A DNA stretch of 64,000 bases from Bradyrhizobium guangdongense. Lineage in GTDB: Bacteria; Pseudomonadota; Alphaproteobacteria; Rhizobiales; Xanthobacteraceae. The stretch covers positions 6,076,001 to 6,140,000 of the forward strand of contig NZ_CP030051.1 of NCBI RefSeq assembly GCF_004114975.1, in the 5' to 3' direction. The notes beneath the pieces are model-generated. The model saw nothing but the letters and a program-made list of their open reading frames with translations. It ran no database searches and was not told the DNA's origin. Shown here in pieces: positions 1-8,173 of the stretch. A program made the translations under genes and the position numbers. Each line of letters starts with the position of its first letter. Positions within the stretch are counted from its first letter, which is position 1.

Positions 1-415
1 CGCCGTCGCTGCGCACCAGCACGCATTCCAGCACCTCGTCGGGGCTGGCGTTGATCTCCTGGTGCGGCACGTAGGGAGGCACGAAGATGAAATCCCCGGG
101 GCCGGCCTCGGCGGTGAACTGCAGGCTCTCGCCCCAGCGCATCCGCGCCTTGCCCTTCACCACATAGATGACGCTTTCGAGATGGCCGTGATGATGCGCG
201 CCGGTCTTGGCGTCCGGCTTGATGCTGACCGTGCCTGCCCACAGTTTCTGGGCGCCGACGCGGGCGAAATTGATCGCGGCGGCACGGTCCATGCCCGCGG
301 TCGAGGGCACGTTGGTGTCGAGCTGATTGCCGGGGATGACGCGCACGCCGTCATGTTTCCAGCGATCGTCGTGATCGTGGTCATGGTGAGAATGCGAGTA
401 GTCATGGCCGGTCAT
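1..415 (-). CDS. Cupin-domain protein with His/Asp-rich N-terminus (3' end cut off)
   Basis: The minus strand reads MTGHDYSHSHHDHDHDDRWK onward from an ATG at 415 with no stop before the window edge, so about 138 residues of the N-terminal part are visible. A cupin motif 1 is present (GAHHHGHLESVIYVVKG, His-His-x-His...Glu) and motif 2 follows (GDFIFVPPYVPHQEIN), which is the usual metal-binding double-stranded beta-helix. The first 20 residues are unusually rich in His and Asp and could bind an extra metal. Cupins of this size are often small-molecule dioxygenases, isomerases or sugar or metal sensors; no specific substrate can be assigned. It is divergent from the csbD-like gene. Confidence 0.85.
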   Translation of the reverse strand, partial: MTGHDYSHSHHDHDHDDRWKHDGVRVIPGNQLDTNVPSTAGMDRAAAINFARVGAQKLWAGTVSIKPDAKTGAHHHGHLESVIYVVKGKARMRWGESLQFTAEAGPGDFIFVPPYVPHQEINASPDEVLECVLVRSDG

Positions 416-487
416 ATCTCGTGCTTTCTGTTGGTTCCGTGCGCGGCAAGCTAGCCTAAAGCTGCATGCGCAAGCCATACCAAAATC

Positions 488-512
488 GGAACCCTCATAG
501 CCGCCAGACGTT
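488..512 (+). promoter_or_regulatory. EcfG (general stress sigma factor) promoter for the CsbD gene
   Basis: GGAAC at 488-492 and CGTT at 509-512 are separated by exactly 16 bp. This matches the GGAAC-N16/17-CGTT consensus known for the alphaproteobacterial stress sigma factor EcfG (PhyR-NepR-EcfG cascade). It lies 31 bp upstream of the CsbD start codon and points toward it. CsbD proteins are stress-induced in other bacteria, so the assignment is coherent. Confidence 0.8.
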
Positions 513-543
513 GTCCTTGCGAGCAAACTGCAAGGAGAGTTTC

Positions 544-762
544 ATGGGTAGCACGACCGACAAGATCAAGGGCAACGCCAACGAAGCCATCGGCAAGGCC
601 AAGCAGGGAATCGGGGAAGCGACCGGCTCGGAACGCCTGAAGGGTGAGGGTACGGTCCAGGAGGTGAAGGGCAAAGGCCAGCAGGCCATGGGCGATGCCA
701 AGGACGCCGCCAAGGATGCGATTGATCGCGCTGCTGCGTCGGCACGCCGCGCGACCGAGTAA
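544..762 (+). CDS. CsbD family stress-response protein
   Basis: A 72-residue hydrophilic protein starting [20 protein letters not shown] and rich in Lys, Ala, Gly and Glu. The repeated [15 protein letters not shown] / [16 protein letters not shown] pattern is the CsbD (UPF0337) signature. The start at 544 is chosen over an in-frame ATG at 466 because an AGGAGA ribosome site sits just upstream and family homology begins there. The family is induced by general stress (sigma B in Bacillus, EcfG in rhizobia); its molecular role is unknown. An EcfG promoter precedes it and a strong hairpin terminator follows, so it is probably monocistronic. Confidence 0.93.
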   Translation: MGSTTDKIKGNANEAIGKAKQGIGEATGSERLKGEGTVQEVKGKGQQAMGDAKDAAKDAIDRAAASARRATE

Positions 763-782
763 CGCGTGTCAGACTGGACATG

Positions 783-812
783 AAAAGACCGGTCAAATGG
801 CCGGTCTTTTTT
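783..812. terminator. Bidirectional rho-independent terminator
   Basis: A perfect 10-bp stem, AAAAGACCGG (783-792) with CCGGTCTTTT (801-810), has an 8-nt loop and a T run on the plus strand and, through the leading A run, also on the minus strand. It lies between the convergent CsbD and FKBP genes and can serve both. Confidence 0.9.
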
Positions 813-818
813 GTGCGC

Positions 819-1280
819 TCACTTCACCGCGAGCAGCTCGACGTCGAACATCAGCGTGGCGTTCGGGGGGATCACGCCGCCGGCGCCGCGCGCGCCGTAG
901 CCGAGCCGCGGCGGGATGATCAGGGTGCGTTTGCCGCCGACCTTCATCGTGGCAACACCCTCGTCCCAGCCGGCGATGACGCGACCCTTGCCGATCGGGA
1001 ATTCGAACGGCTCGTTGCGATCGACGGACGAGTCGAATTTCTTGCCCTTCTGGCCATTCTCGTAGAGCCAGCCGGTGTAGTGCATCACGCAAATCTGGCC
1101 GGGCTTCGGCGAGGCGCCGGTGCCGACGACGCTATCGGTGATCTGCAGTCCTGAGGCTGTGGTCATGGTCTTTCCTGCGGTCTGGGCCGAGGCCGTGGTG
1201 GAAACGAATGCCGACACCCCGATCAGCGTGATCGCGAGCGCCGACATGATGGCGAGGAGCATGCGCTGGAAACGCTGCAT
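819..1280 (-). CDS. Secreted FKBP-type peptidyl-prolyl cis-trans isomerase
   Basis: A 153-residue protein. Residues 1 to about 33 form a Sec signal peptide (positive MQRFQR, hydrophobic core, AxA-type end at ASAQT). The rest is a single FKBP domain with the typical [21 protein letters not shown] strand and loop, the [18 protein letters not shown] segment, and the [23 protein letters not shown] end. It should catalyse proline isomerisation during folding of exported proteins in the periplasm. No chaperone domain is attached. It converges on the CsbD gene and shares its terminator. Family assignment is firm; clients are unknown. Confidence 0.95.
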   Translation of the reverse strand: MQRFQRMLLAIMSALAITLIGVSAFVSTTASAQTAGKTMTTASGLQITDSVVGTGASPKPGQICVMHYTGWLYENGQKGKKFDSSVDRNEPFEFPIGKGRVIAGWDEGVATMKVGGKRTLIIPPRLGYGARGAGGVIPPNATLMFDVELLAVK

Positions 1281-1340
1281 AAGACACCCTTCCTTTGAGG
1301 CGGGAGGTGTCTAGCGCAACGAGCCCACGGTTTCCACCCT

Positions 1341-3632
1341 TTAGACCTCGATATTTTCGAGCCGCACCGGCAGCTTGCGAATGCGCTGGCCGGTGGCGTG
1401 ATAGATCGCATTGCAGATCGCCGCATTGGTGCCGACATTGGCGAGCTCGCCGAGCCCCTTCGCGCCAGCCGGATTGATATGATCGTCCTGCTCGGAGAGC
1501 AAGATCACCTCGACACCAGGCACATCGGCATTCACCGGCACGAGATAGTCGGCCAAGTTGTCGTTGACGTAGCGCGCGGTGCGTTCGTCGATCTCGGTGG
1601 CCTCCAGCAGCGCCGAGGACATGCCCCAGATCAGCCCGCCCATGAGCTGGCTCCGCGCCGTGCGCGGATTCATGATGCGGCCGGCCGCGAAGGCGCCGAC
1701 CAGCCGGGGGCAGCGGATCTCGTGGGTGAAGCGGTTGACGCGAACCTCGACGAACTCGGCGCCGAACGCATAGGCAATCTTATCCTTCATGGCGGCGCCG
1801 CCGACCAGCCGCGCGTGCCCGCTATGCATGGCCTTAAAGGAATCCAGCGGCGCGCCTTCCGGCTTCCACTCGCCATATTCCTCGACCACACCGGCGCCCA
1901 GCGCATCAAATGCCTTCTCCAGATCGAGCGGCCGATCGCTCTTCGCCGCCTGCGTCGTCGGCGTCTGGCCGATGCCGACCGTTTCCTTGGCCTTATCCGT
2001 GAGACTTTCGTTCGGCATCAACGCCTTGAACAATCTTTGCCGGACCTGGTCGCACACCATCATCACCGCCGAGCACGTGCTCGCCGTGGAATTTGAGCCG
2101 CCCGCAACCGGCGCCGGCGGCAGGTCGCTATCGCCGATAAAGACGGAGACCTTCTCCAGGGGAACACCGAGCCGCTCAGAAGCGGTCTGGGCGATGATGG
2201 TGTAGGCGCCGGTGCCGATCTCATGGCCGGCGATCTCGACGCGCGTGCGGCCGTCGCGCTGCAGACGCACGCGCGCTGCCGATGGCGCCATCTGCGTCGG
2301 ATAGCAGGTGGCCGCGCAGCCATAGCCGATCAACCAGTCGCCATCGGACATGGATTTCGGCGCGGCCGAGCGCTGGGCCCAGCCGAAGACTTTGGCCGCT
2401 TCGTCGAAACACGCCATCAGCGCACGCGACGTATAGGGCTTGCCGCCGATCGGCTCGTTGGTGGCGTCGTTGACGCGGCGGAGCTCGACCGGATCCATGT
2501 TGAGCTTGACTGCGAGCTCATCCATCGCGCTCTCCAGCGCGAACAGATACGGCACCTCCGGTGGCGAGCGCATGAAGCCCGGCGTGTTGCGGTCGGCACG
2601 CACGATCGACACGAGACTATCAACATTCGGGCAGGCATAGAGCCGCGTCGTGGTCTTGGTACCGCCGACGCAATAGGGATCTGCGCGCGAGGATATTTCG
2701 GCGCCCTCGTGCTTGAGGGCGACCAGCTTGCCGTCACGACTGGCGCCAAGCTTGATCTCGTGTCGGGTCTCGGCGCGATAGGTCGCGATGGTAAAGCCCT
2801 GGTCGCGGGTCGGGACCAGCTTGACCGGCCGGTTCAGGCGCCGGGCGATGCCGGCGATGATGGCGGTCCGCGGGGTCATCGAGCCGCGCGAGCCGAAGCC
2901 GCCGCCAACATAGGGATTGACCACTCTCACCTTGTCGGCATCGACGCCGAGCTGTTCGGCGACGCCGTTCTTCAGGCCGTAGACGTATTGGCTGGGCTCG
3001 TAGATGACGAGATTATCGCCCATCCAGGCGCAGCTCGTTGAAAACAGCTCCATCGGATTGTGATGCTGTGTCGGAGTCTCGTACGAAGCGGTAAGCTTCA
3101 CGTCCGCCTCGTCGAATGCTCTGGCGAAATCGCCGACTTGCGGATCTTCCTTGAATTGTGCGTTCTGGCCTTTTGCGGCGGCTTTGGTGGTTCCCGGCGA
3201 GTCGAAGCTCGCAGCCGGCGTGATCGCCGTGTAGCTGACCTTGACGCGATTGGCCGCTTCGCGCGCGGCCTCGTAGCTCTCCGCGACGACCACCGCGATG
3301 ATCTCGCCGTCATGGGCGATATCGGCCGATTTCAGCGGCTGGATCGTGGTGCCGGCATAACCGCCATTGCTGAAGAGTTTCGATTCCTTCAGCTTGGGCG
3401 CGTTCTCGTACGTGACAATGTCGATCACGCCACGGACATTTTTGGCGTCGTCGAGATCGAAGCTGTCGATGCGGCCTTTGGAAATCGCGCTGGTGACCAG
3501 GAACGCATAGGCCGGATTGTCCAGCGGCATGTCGGAGCCGTAGGTCGCCCGCCCTGTGACCTTTGCGACCGCATCATAGCGCGGCACGGGCTGCCCCATA
3601 TTAGCCTTCGGCTCGGGTGCTGCAGCAGTCAT
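1341..3632 (-). CDS. paoC: Aldehyde oxidoreductase, molybdenum-binding subunit (PaoC/YagR type)
   Basis: A 763-residue xanthine-oxidase-family large subunit. The N-terminal MGQPVPRYDAVAKVTGRATYGSDM segment, the Moco-binding GGGFGSRG loop and the C-terminal GAKGLGELANVG segment carrying the base Glu are all present. It lacks a signal peptide; in the E. coli PaoABC complex the subunits are exported together by the Tat signal on the small subunit. It is last in the paoA-paoB-paoC operon, 2 bp after paoB. The complex oxidises a range of aldehydes (often aromatic) to acids, probably for detoxification. The substrate here is not predictable. Confidence 0.93.
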   Translation of the reverse strand: MTAAAPEPKANMGQPVPRYDAVAKVTGRATYGSDMPLDNPAYAFLVTSAISKGRIDSFDLDDAKNVRGVIDIVTYENAPKLKESKLFSNGGYAGTTIQPLKSADIAHDGEIIAVVVAESYEAAREAANRVKVSYTAITPAASFDSPGTTKAAAKGQNAQFKEDPQVGDFARAFDEADVKLTASYETPTQHHNPMELFSTSCAWMGDNLVIYEPSQYVYGLKNGVAEQLGVDADKVRVVNPYVGGGFGSRGSMTPRTAIIAGIARRLNRPVKLVPTRDQGFTIATYRAETRHEIKLGASRDGKLVALKHEGAEISSRADPYCVGGTKTTTRLYACPNVDSLVSIVRADRNTPGFMRSPPEVPYLFALESAMDELAVKLNMDPVELRRVNDATNEPIGGKPYTSRALMACFDEAAKVFGWAQRSAAPKSMSDGDWLIGYGCAATCYPTQMAPSAARVRLQRDGRTRVEIAGHEIGTGAYTIIAQTASERLGVPLEKVSVFIGDSDLPPAPVAGGSNSTASTCSAVMMVCDQVRQRLFKALMPNESLTDKAKETVGIGQTPTTQAAKSDRPLDLEKAFDALGAGVVEEYGEWKPEGAPLDSFKAMHSGHARLVGGAAMKDKIAYAFGAEFVEVRVNRFTHEIRCPRLVGAFAAGRIMNPRTARSQLMGGLIWGMSSALLEATEIDERTARYVNDNLADYLVPVNADVPGVEVILLSEQDDHINPAGAKGLGELANVGTNAAICNAIYHATGQRIRKLPVRLENIEV

Positions 3633-3634
3633 GG

Positions 3635-4651
3635 TCAGATCTCCATCGTTACGGCCTGCTGAAGCGCGCGAGCCACCACGCGCTTTCCGAGCGCGATCTT
3701 GAAACTGTTGTGCTGACGCCCCCTGGCGTCTGCAAAAGCGACATCGGCGGCGCGCTGCGCTAGAGCATCGTCAAACCTTTGTCCCTTCAGCAGCGCTTCC
3801 GCCTCTCGCGCACGCCAAGGCACGGTGGCCACGCCGCCCAGCGCGACGCGAGCATCCCTGATGGTGCCGTCCTGTACATCGAGCGCGACCGCGGCCGACG
3901 AGAGCGCAAATTCATAGGACTGGCGGTCGCGGACCTTCAGATAAACCGAGCGTGGCCAGCGGCCGGAAATGACGAAGGCGGAAATCAACTCGCCCGGCTG
4001 AAGCGTGGTCTCGATCTCGGGCGTATTGCCGGGCGCCTTGTGCAGCTCCGCAAACGGCTTGCTGCGGGTGCCGGACCTGCCGGTCACCTCGACCGAGGCA
4101 TCCAGCGCGATCAATGCCTGGGCGAAATCACCGGGGTAGGTCGCGATGCACTGCTCCGATGTGCCGAGGACCGCATGCAGGCGATTGACCCCGTCCATCG
4201 CAGCGCAGCCGGAACCTGGATTACGCTTGTTGCAATTCTCGTAGGAGACGTCGCGGAAATAGCTGCAACGCGTCCGTTGCATCACGTTGCCGCCGAGCGT
4301 CGCCATGTTGCGCAGTTGGGCACTCGCCGCGAGTTTCAGGGAATTTGCCACGACGGGATAGTTGCGCTGGATCTCATCATGCCCGGCGACATCGGACATC
4401 TTTGCGAGCGCGCCAAGGCGCAGGTTTTCACCGCCGGGATCGATTGCCGACCAGCCCTCCGAAAGCGGATTGATGTCGACGATCGCGGCAGGCCGCATCA
4501 CGTCGAGCTTCATCAGGTCGATCAGCGTGGTGCCTCCGGCGAGCGGCTGCGCGGACGCCTTTGTCAGCGGATTGTTGGCGGCCGCCGCGGTGCTGAGCGC
4601 CTGCACGGCCATATCGGGGTCCATTGCCCTCTGATACGAAAACGGTCGCAT
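3635..4651 (-). CDS. paoB: Aldehyde oxidoreductase, FAD-binding subunit (PaoB/YagS type)
   Basis: A 338-residue medium subunit of the CO dehydrogenase/xanthine oxidase family. The FAD pyrophosphate loop PLAGGTTLIDLMKLDV is near residue 40 and the second FAD motif ATLGGNVMQRTRC near residue 117. The Cys-rich insertion CSYFRDVSYENCNKRNPGSG-C is the feature that holds the extra [4Fe-4S] cluster in PaoB, which separates it from ordinary xanthine dehydrogenase medium subunits. It sits between paoA (3-bp gap) and paoC (2-bp gap), so the three are surely co-transcribed. It passes electrons from the Fe-S clusters to FAD. Confidence 0.94.
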   Translation of the reverse strand: MRPFSYQRAMDPDMAVQALSTAAAANNPLTKASAQPLAGGTTLIDLMKLDVMRPAAIVDINPLSEGWSAIDPGGENLRLGALAKMSDVAGHDEIQRNYPVVANSLKLAASAQLRNMATLGGNVMQRTRCSYFRDVSYENCNKRNPGSGCAAMDGVNRLHAVLGTSEQCIATYPGDFAQALIALDASVEVTGRSGTRSKPFAELHKAPGNTPEIETTLQPGELISAFVISGRWPRSVYLKVRDRQSYEFALSSAAVALDVQDGTIRDARVALGGVATVPWRAREAEALLKGQRFDDALAQRAADVAFADARGRQHNSFKIALGKRVVARALQQAVTMEI

Positions 4652-4654
4652 GGC

Positions 4655-5269
4655 CTAACCTTTCATGATCTCGGGCGCGGCCTGCTTCACGGCGGCGACG
4701 ATGTTCGGGTAGGCGGCACAGCGGCAGATGTTGCCGCTCATGTACTCGCGGATATCGGCATCGCTGCTTGCATGGCCCTCCTTCACGCAGGCAATCGCCG
4801 ACATGATCTGACCTGGCGTGCAATAGCCGCATTGGAAGGCATCGTTGTCGATGAAGGCCTGCTGCATCGGATGCAAGTGGTCGTCGGTCGCGAGTCCTTC
4901 GATCGTCGTGATCTCCTGCCCTTCGGCCGCAAGCGCCAGCGTCAGGCACGACACCACGCGGCGGTCGCCGATCAGTACCGTACAGGCGCCACATTGTCCG
5001 TGGTCGCAGCCCTTCTTGCTGCCGGTGAGCTTGAGATGCTCTCGCAGTGCATCGAGCACCGTGGTGCGTGCGTCCAGACTCAGGCGCTTGTCCTGGCCAT
5101 TCACCCGCAACGTGACGTCGACGGGAAGCGATGGATCTTGTCTGGACGACGAACTCGGATCTTGCGCGGCCGCGCGCGCCGTCATCGGAACAAGCGCGCT
5201 GCCGGCGGCACCCGCCATGAAGGCGCGCCTGTCGAATCCGGATGGTCGGGAACTTGAATGGTCGGGCAT
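4655..5269 (-). CDS. paoA: Aldehyde oxidoreductase, [2Fe-2S] subunit with Tat signal (PaoA/YagT type)
   Basis: A 204-residue protein. The ATG at 5269 starts MPDHSSSRPSGFDRRAFMAG, a twin-arginine signal (DRRAFMAG then a hydrophobic stretch ending ARAAA), so the upstream in-frame ATG at 5443 is not used. The plant-type ferredoxin domain has CDHGQCGACTVLI, and the C-terminal helical domain has FQCGYCTPGQIMSA and ICRCAAY, giving two [2Fe-2S] clusters. First gene of paoABC. Folded in the cytoplasm with its partners and exported by Tat to the periplasm in the E. coli system. A possible EcfG promoter lies about 60 bp upstream. Confidence 0.95.
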   Translation of the reverse strand: MPDHSSSRPSGFDRRAFMAGAAGSALVPMTARAAAQDPSSSSRQDPSLPVDVTLRVNGQDKRLSLDARTTVLDALREHLKLTGSKKGCDHGQCGACTVLIGDRRVVSCLTLALAAEGQEITTIEGLATDDHLHPMQQAFIDNDAFQCGYCTPGQIMSAIACVKEGHASSDADIREYMSGNICRCAAYPNIVAAVKQAAPEIMKG

Positions 5270-5330
5270 GGACGGCCTCCGCCGCTGGTCTGCAACAAGC
5301 AGCGCACGCCTGCACCGCTCATCGCCCCTT

Positions 5331-5355
5331 AACTTGGAGCAATGAGCCCAGTTCC
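5331..5355 (-). promoter_or_regulatory. Possible EcfG promoter for paoABC (one mismatch)
   Basis: On the minus strand GGAAC (5355-5351) is followed after 16 bp by AGTT (5334-5331). The spacing is that of EcfG promoters but the -10 has A instead of C. It is 62 bp upstream of the paoA start. Weaker than the two other EcfG sites in this window and could be chance. Confidence 0.4.
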
Positions 5356-5361
5356 GAACGA

Positions 5362-5398
5362 GAAGGGGCGACGCAGCGAATTGCCGCGTCGCCCCTTC
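5362..5398 (-). terminator. Hairpin terminator downstream of the gamma-glutamyltransferase gene
   Basis: A 13-bp perfect inverted repeat, GAAGGGGCGACGC (5362-5374) and GCGTCGCCCCTTC (5386-5398), with an 11-nt loop lies 42 bp after the stop of the gamma-glutamyltransferase gene. There is no good T run, so it may be rho-independent only in part. It separates that gene from paoABC on the same strand. Confidence 0.6.
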
Positions 5399-5439
5399 GT
5401 CAACTTTTGCTGATGTTGCGGCGGGAACTTCGCGCCTGA

Positions 5440-7026
5440 TCAATAGCCCAGCGCGCAGCCATCCTTGCGCGGATCAGAACCGCCGGTGAGCGTGCCCTTG
5501 TCCCAGTCGATCCAGATCGCCTGCGCGCCGCCAAGCGGGCCGACGACGCTGGTGGTCTTGTGGCCGAGCTTCTTGAGGCCTTCCACGACATCGACCGGCA
5601 CGCTGTCCTCGAGCTGGTACTGGCCCTCGTAGTGCAGGCCGCGCGGCATATCGATCGCCTCCTGCACGTCGCAACCATAGTCGAGGATGTTGGTGAGGAG
5701 ATGGGTCTGACCGGTCGGCTGGTACTGGCCGCCCATCACCGCGAACGACATCGTCGAACGGCCGCCCTTGGTGAGCAGGCCCGGCATGATGGTATGCAGC
5801 GGACGCTTGCCGCCTTCGATGCAGTTCGGATGGCCCGGCTGGATGCGGAAACCACCGGCGCGGTTCTGGAACAACACGCCGGTGTTGTTGGAGACGATGG
5901 CCGAGCCGAACGAATGCGCGACCGAGTTGATGAAGGAGCAGACGTTGCGGTCCTTGTCCACCACCGTGATGTAGATGGTCGAGGGATTCATCGGCGGCGC
6001 AACATTCGGCAGGTCGAGCATGCCGTCCATGCGGATCTTGCTGATGTACTCGTCGGCAAAGCCTTTTTCGAGCATCTCGGCGACGTTGATCTTCATATGG
6101 TCCGGCGAGGCGACATGCATCTCGCGATTCATGTAGGCGATGCGCGCGGCTTCCGCTTCGAGATGGAAGCGCTCGACGCTGACGGGCGCGTACTTGGTCA
6201 GGTCGAAGCGCGACAGAATGTTGAGCATCAAGAGCGCGGTGACGCCGGGGCCGTTCGGCGGGCACTGCCAGAAATCGTAGCCCTTGTACATCGTGCCGAT
6301 CGGCGTCGTGACTTCGGTGGTGTGCGCGGCGAAATCGTCCAGCGTGTGCAGACCACCGATGGCGCGCAGGGTTTCGACCATGTCCTCCGCAATCGCGCCC
6401 TTGTAGAAGGCATCGCGGCCGTCCTTTGCAATCGCGCGCAGCGTCTTGCCAAGTTCGGCCTGCCGGATGACGTCGCCGGCAACCGGCGGCTTGCCGCCCG
6501 GCAAGAGGTAGCGCACCGTATTGGTGCCGTTCTTCAGCTTCTCGAACTGGTTCTTCCAGTCGAAGGCGATGCGGGGCGCGACGACGTAGCCTTCCTCGGC
6601 CGCCTTGATCGCCGGCTGCAGCAGCCGGTCAAAGCCGAACTTGCCGTGGTCGCGCAGCACGGTCGCGAAGGCGTCGATCACGCCGGGGATCGAAACCGCG
6701 TGGGCCGAAGTCAGCGGCACCGAGTTGATCTTGCGCTCGAGATACCAGTCGGCGTTCGCCGCCATCGGCGCGCGGCCGGAGCCGTTATAGGCGACGATCT
6801 TGCCCTCGCCACGCGGTTGGATCAGCGCAAAGCAGTCGCCGCCGATGCCGGTCGATTGCGGCTCGATCACGCCGAGCAAGGCGGAGCCCGCGACCGCCGC
6901 GTCCACCGCCGTGCCGCCCTCGCGCAACACCTCGATGGCAGCCAGCGAGGCCTGCGGATGCGAGGTCGCCACCATTGCATTGGTGGCATGGACGGTGGAC
7001 CTGCCGGGGAAATGGAAGTTTCTCAT
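5440..7026 (-). CDS. Gamma-glutamyltransferase family protein
   Basis: A 528-residue Ntn-hydrolase of the gamma-glutamyltranspeptidase family. The N-terminal part (VATSHPQASLAAIEVLREGG, GIGGDCFALIQ) and the region before the autoprocessing site (NPSTIYITVVDKD, with the Thr expected to become the N-terminal nucleophile of the small chain) are recognisable, and the small-chain GGQYQPTGQTHLLTNILDYG segment follows. No obvious signal peptide, so a cytoplasmic enzyme is more likely than a periplasmic one. Family members move or hydrolyse gamma-glutamyl groups, or act as acylases on other amides; the substrate is open. It stands alone upstream of paoABC and is separated from it by a hairpin. Confidence 0.88.
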   Translation of the reverse strand: MRNFHFPGRSTVHATNAMVATSHPQASLAAIEVLREGGTAVDAAVAGSALLGVIEPQSTGIGGDCFALIQPRGEGKIVAYNGSGRAPMAANADWYLERKINSVPLTSAHAVSIPGVIDAFATVLRDHGKFGFDRLLQPAIKAAEEGYVVAPRIAFDWKNQFEKLKNGTNTVRYLLPGGKPPVAGDVIRQAELGKTLRAIAKDGRDAFYKGAIAEDMVETLRAIGGLHTLDDFAAHTTEVTTPIGTMYKGYDFWQCPPNGPGVTALLMLNILSRFDLTKYAPVSVERFHLEAEAARIAYMNREMHVASPDHMKINVAEMLEKGFADEYISKIRMDGMLDLPNVAPPMNPSTIYITVVDKDRNVCSFINSVAHSFGSAIVSNNTGVLFQNRAGGFRIQPGHPNCIEGGKRPLHTIMPGLLTKGGRSTMSFAVMGGQYQPTGQTHLLTNILDYGCDVQEAIDMPRGLHYEGQYQLEDSVPVDVVEGLKKLGHKTTSVVGPLGGAQAIWIDWDKGTLTGGSDPRKDGCALGY

Positions 7027-7209
7027 CGAATTCTTGCTCTTTCTCAGACCGGGGGCGCGGATGGTGCGGTATCCCGGAAAACAGGCTTACATGACATATT
7101 CCGGCCCATGCGGGCAATGTTGGCATACCAGGAAGATGGCTGCCATCCGCTGGGAATAGAGCTGTTGGTTGCGGGTTTTCTGGGCGCCCCCCGCCTGCTA
7201 AACGGACGC

Positions 7210-7962
7210 ATGATCTACAAGGTCTGCGCCTTCTACCAATTCGCCGCCGTGCCCGATTACCGCGAGCTGCGTGAGCCGCTGCGCGCGTTCTGCGCCGATC
7301 TGTCCCTCAAGGGCAGCATTCTGCTGGCCGAGGAGGGTATCAACGGGACCGTCGCGGGCGCGGGCGAGGCCATCGACGCCTTCGCCCACGAGCTCACACA
7401 CGGCGACATGTTCAGCGGCAGGCTGAACAATCTCGAATTGAAATACTCGACTGCGGAGGCGATGCCGTTCGGCCGGCTCAAGGTGCGGCTGAAGAAGGAA
7501 ATCGTCACGCTTGGCGATGTGGCCGCTGATCCGACCCGGCAAGTCGGCACCTATGTCGATGCCACCGAATGGAACGCGCTGATCGCCTCGCCCGACACGC
7601 TCGTCCTAGACACCCGCAATGCGTTCGAGGTGGCGATGGGAACGTTCGAAGGCGCGGTCGACCCCGAGATCAAGAGCTTCGGCGAGTTCAAGGATTTTGC
7701 CGCTGAAAGGCTCGATCCGGCGAAGCACCGGCGGATCGCGATGTTCTGCACCGGCGGCATCCGCTGCGAGAAGGCGAGCGCGCATCTGCTGGCCCGCGGC
7801 TTTGCCGAGGTCTATCACCTCAAGGGCGGCATCTTGAAATATCTCGAACAGATTCCCGAGGCGCAGAGCCGCTGGCGCGGCGAATGCTTCGTGTTCGACG
7901 AGCGCGTTGCGCTCGGTCACGGATTGCGCGAACGGGATAAGGGGCACCCACGTGACGAATGA
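7210..7962 (+). CDS. trhO: tRNA uridine(34) hydroxylase TrhO (rhodanese-like, YceA)
   Basis: A 250-residue protein starting MIYKVCAFYQFAAVPDYREL. The N-terminal UPF0176 domain includes GSILLAEEGINGTVAG; the rhodanese domain has VLDTRNAFEVAMGTFEGAVDP and the active-site loop FCTGGIRCEKAS with the conserved Cys. In E. coli TrhO carries out the oxygen-dependent hydroxylation of U34 that leads to ho5U in tRNA. The start at 7210 is selected because homology begins there; the open frame runs much further upstream as an artefact of high G+C. Its last 11 bases overlap the start of slyX. Confidence 0.95.
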   Translation: MIYKVCAFYQFAAVPDYRELREPLRAFCADLSLKGSILLAEEGINGTVAGAGEAIDAFAHELTHGDMFSGRLNNLELKYSTAEAMPFGRLKVRLKKEIVTLGDVAADPTRQVGTYVDATEWNALIASPDTLVLDTRNAFEVAMGTFEGAVDPEIKSFGEFKDFAAERLDPAKHRRIAMFCTGGIRCEKASAHLLARGFAEVYHLKGGILKYLEQIPEAQSRWRGECFVFDERVALGHGLRERDKGHPRDE

Positions 7963-8170
7963 GATCAAAGCGCTCGCCGAGCGTGTCGACACGCTGGAGA
8001 CCCGCCTCGCCTATCAGGACGACACGATCGAGACGTTGAACCAGACCATCACCGCGCAATGGAAGCAGATCGACGCGCTGACACGGCAACTCGCGCAGCT
8101 CAGCGAGCGCCTGCAGGAGGCCGAGGCCAACGCACCGGGCCCCATCAACGAGCGGCCGCCGCATTATTAG
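7952..8170 (+). CDS. slyX: SlyX family protein
   Basis: A 72-residue protein from a GTG at 7952 (VTNEIKALAERVDTLETRLA), preceded by AAGGGG. It overlaps the end of trhO by 11 bp, so translation is probably coupled. The sequence is an almost continuous coiled coil with heptads (LETRLAYQDDTIETLNQTI) ending in the SlyX signature INERPPHY, normally written as a Pro-Pro-His-Tyr tail. Function is unknown across the family. It converges on the diguanylate cyclase gene with only 3 bp between stops. Confidence 0.92.
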   Translation: MTNEIKALAERVDTLETRLAYQDDTIETLNQTITAQWKQIDALTRQLAQLSERLQEAEANAPGPINERPPHY

Positions 8171-8173
8171 GGA

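Noticed and set aside
5560..7209. Long plus-strand open frame running into trhO (to 7962)
   Set aside because: It is antisense to the gamma-glutamyltransferase gene, and TrhO homology starts only at 7210. High G+C makes such frames common.
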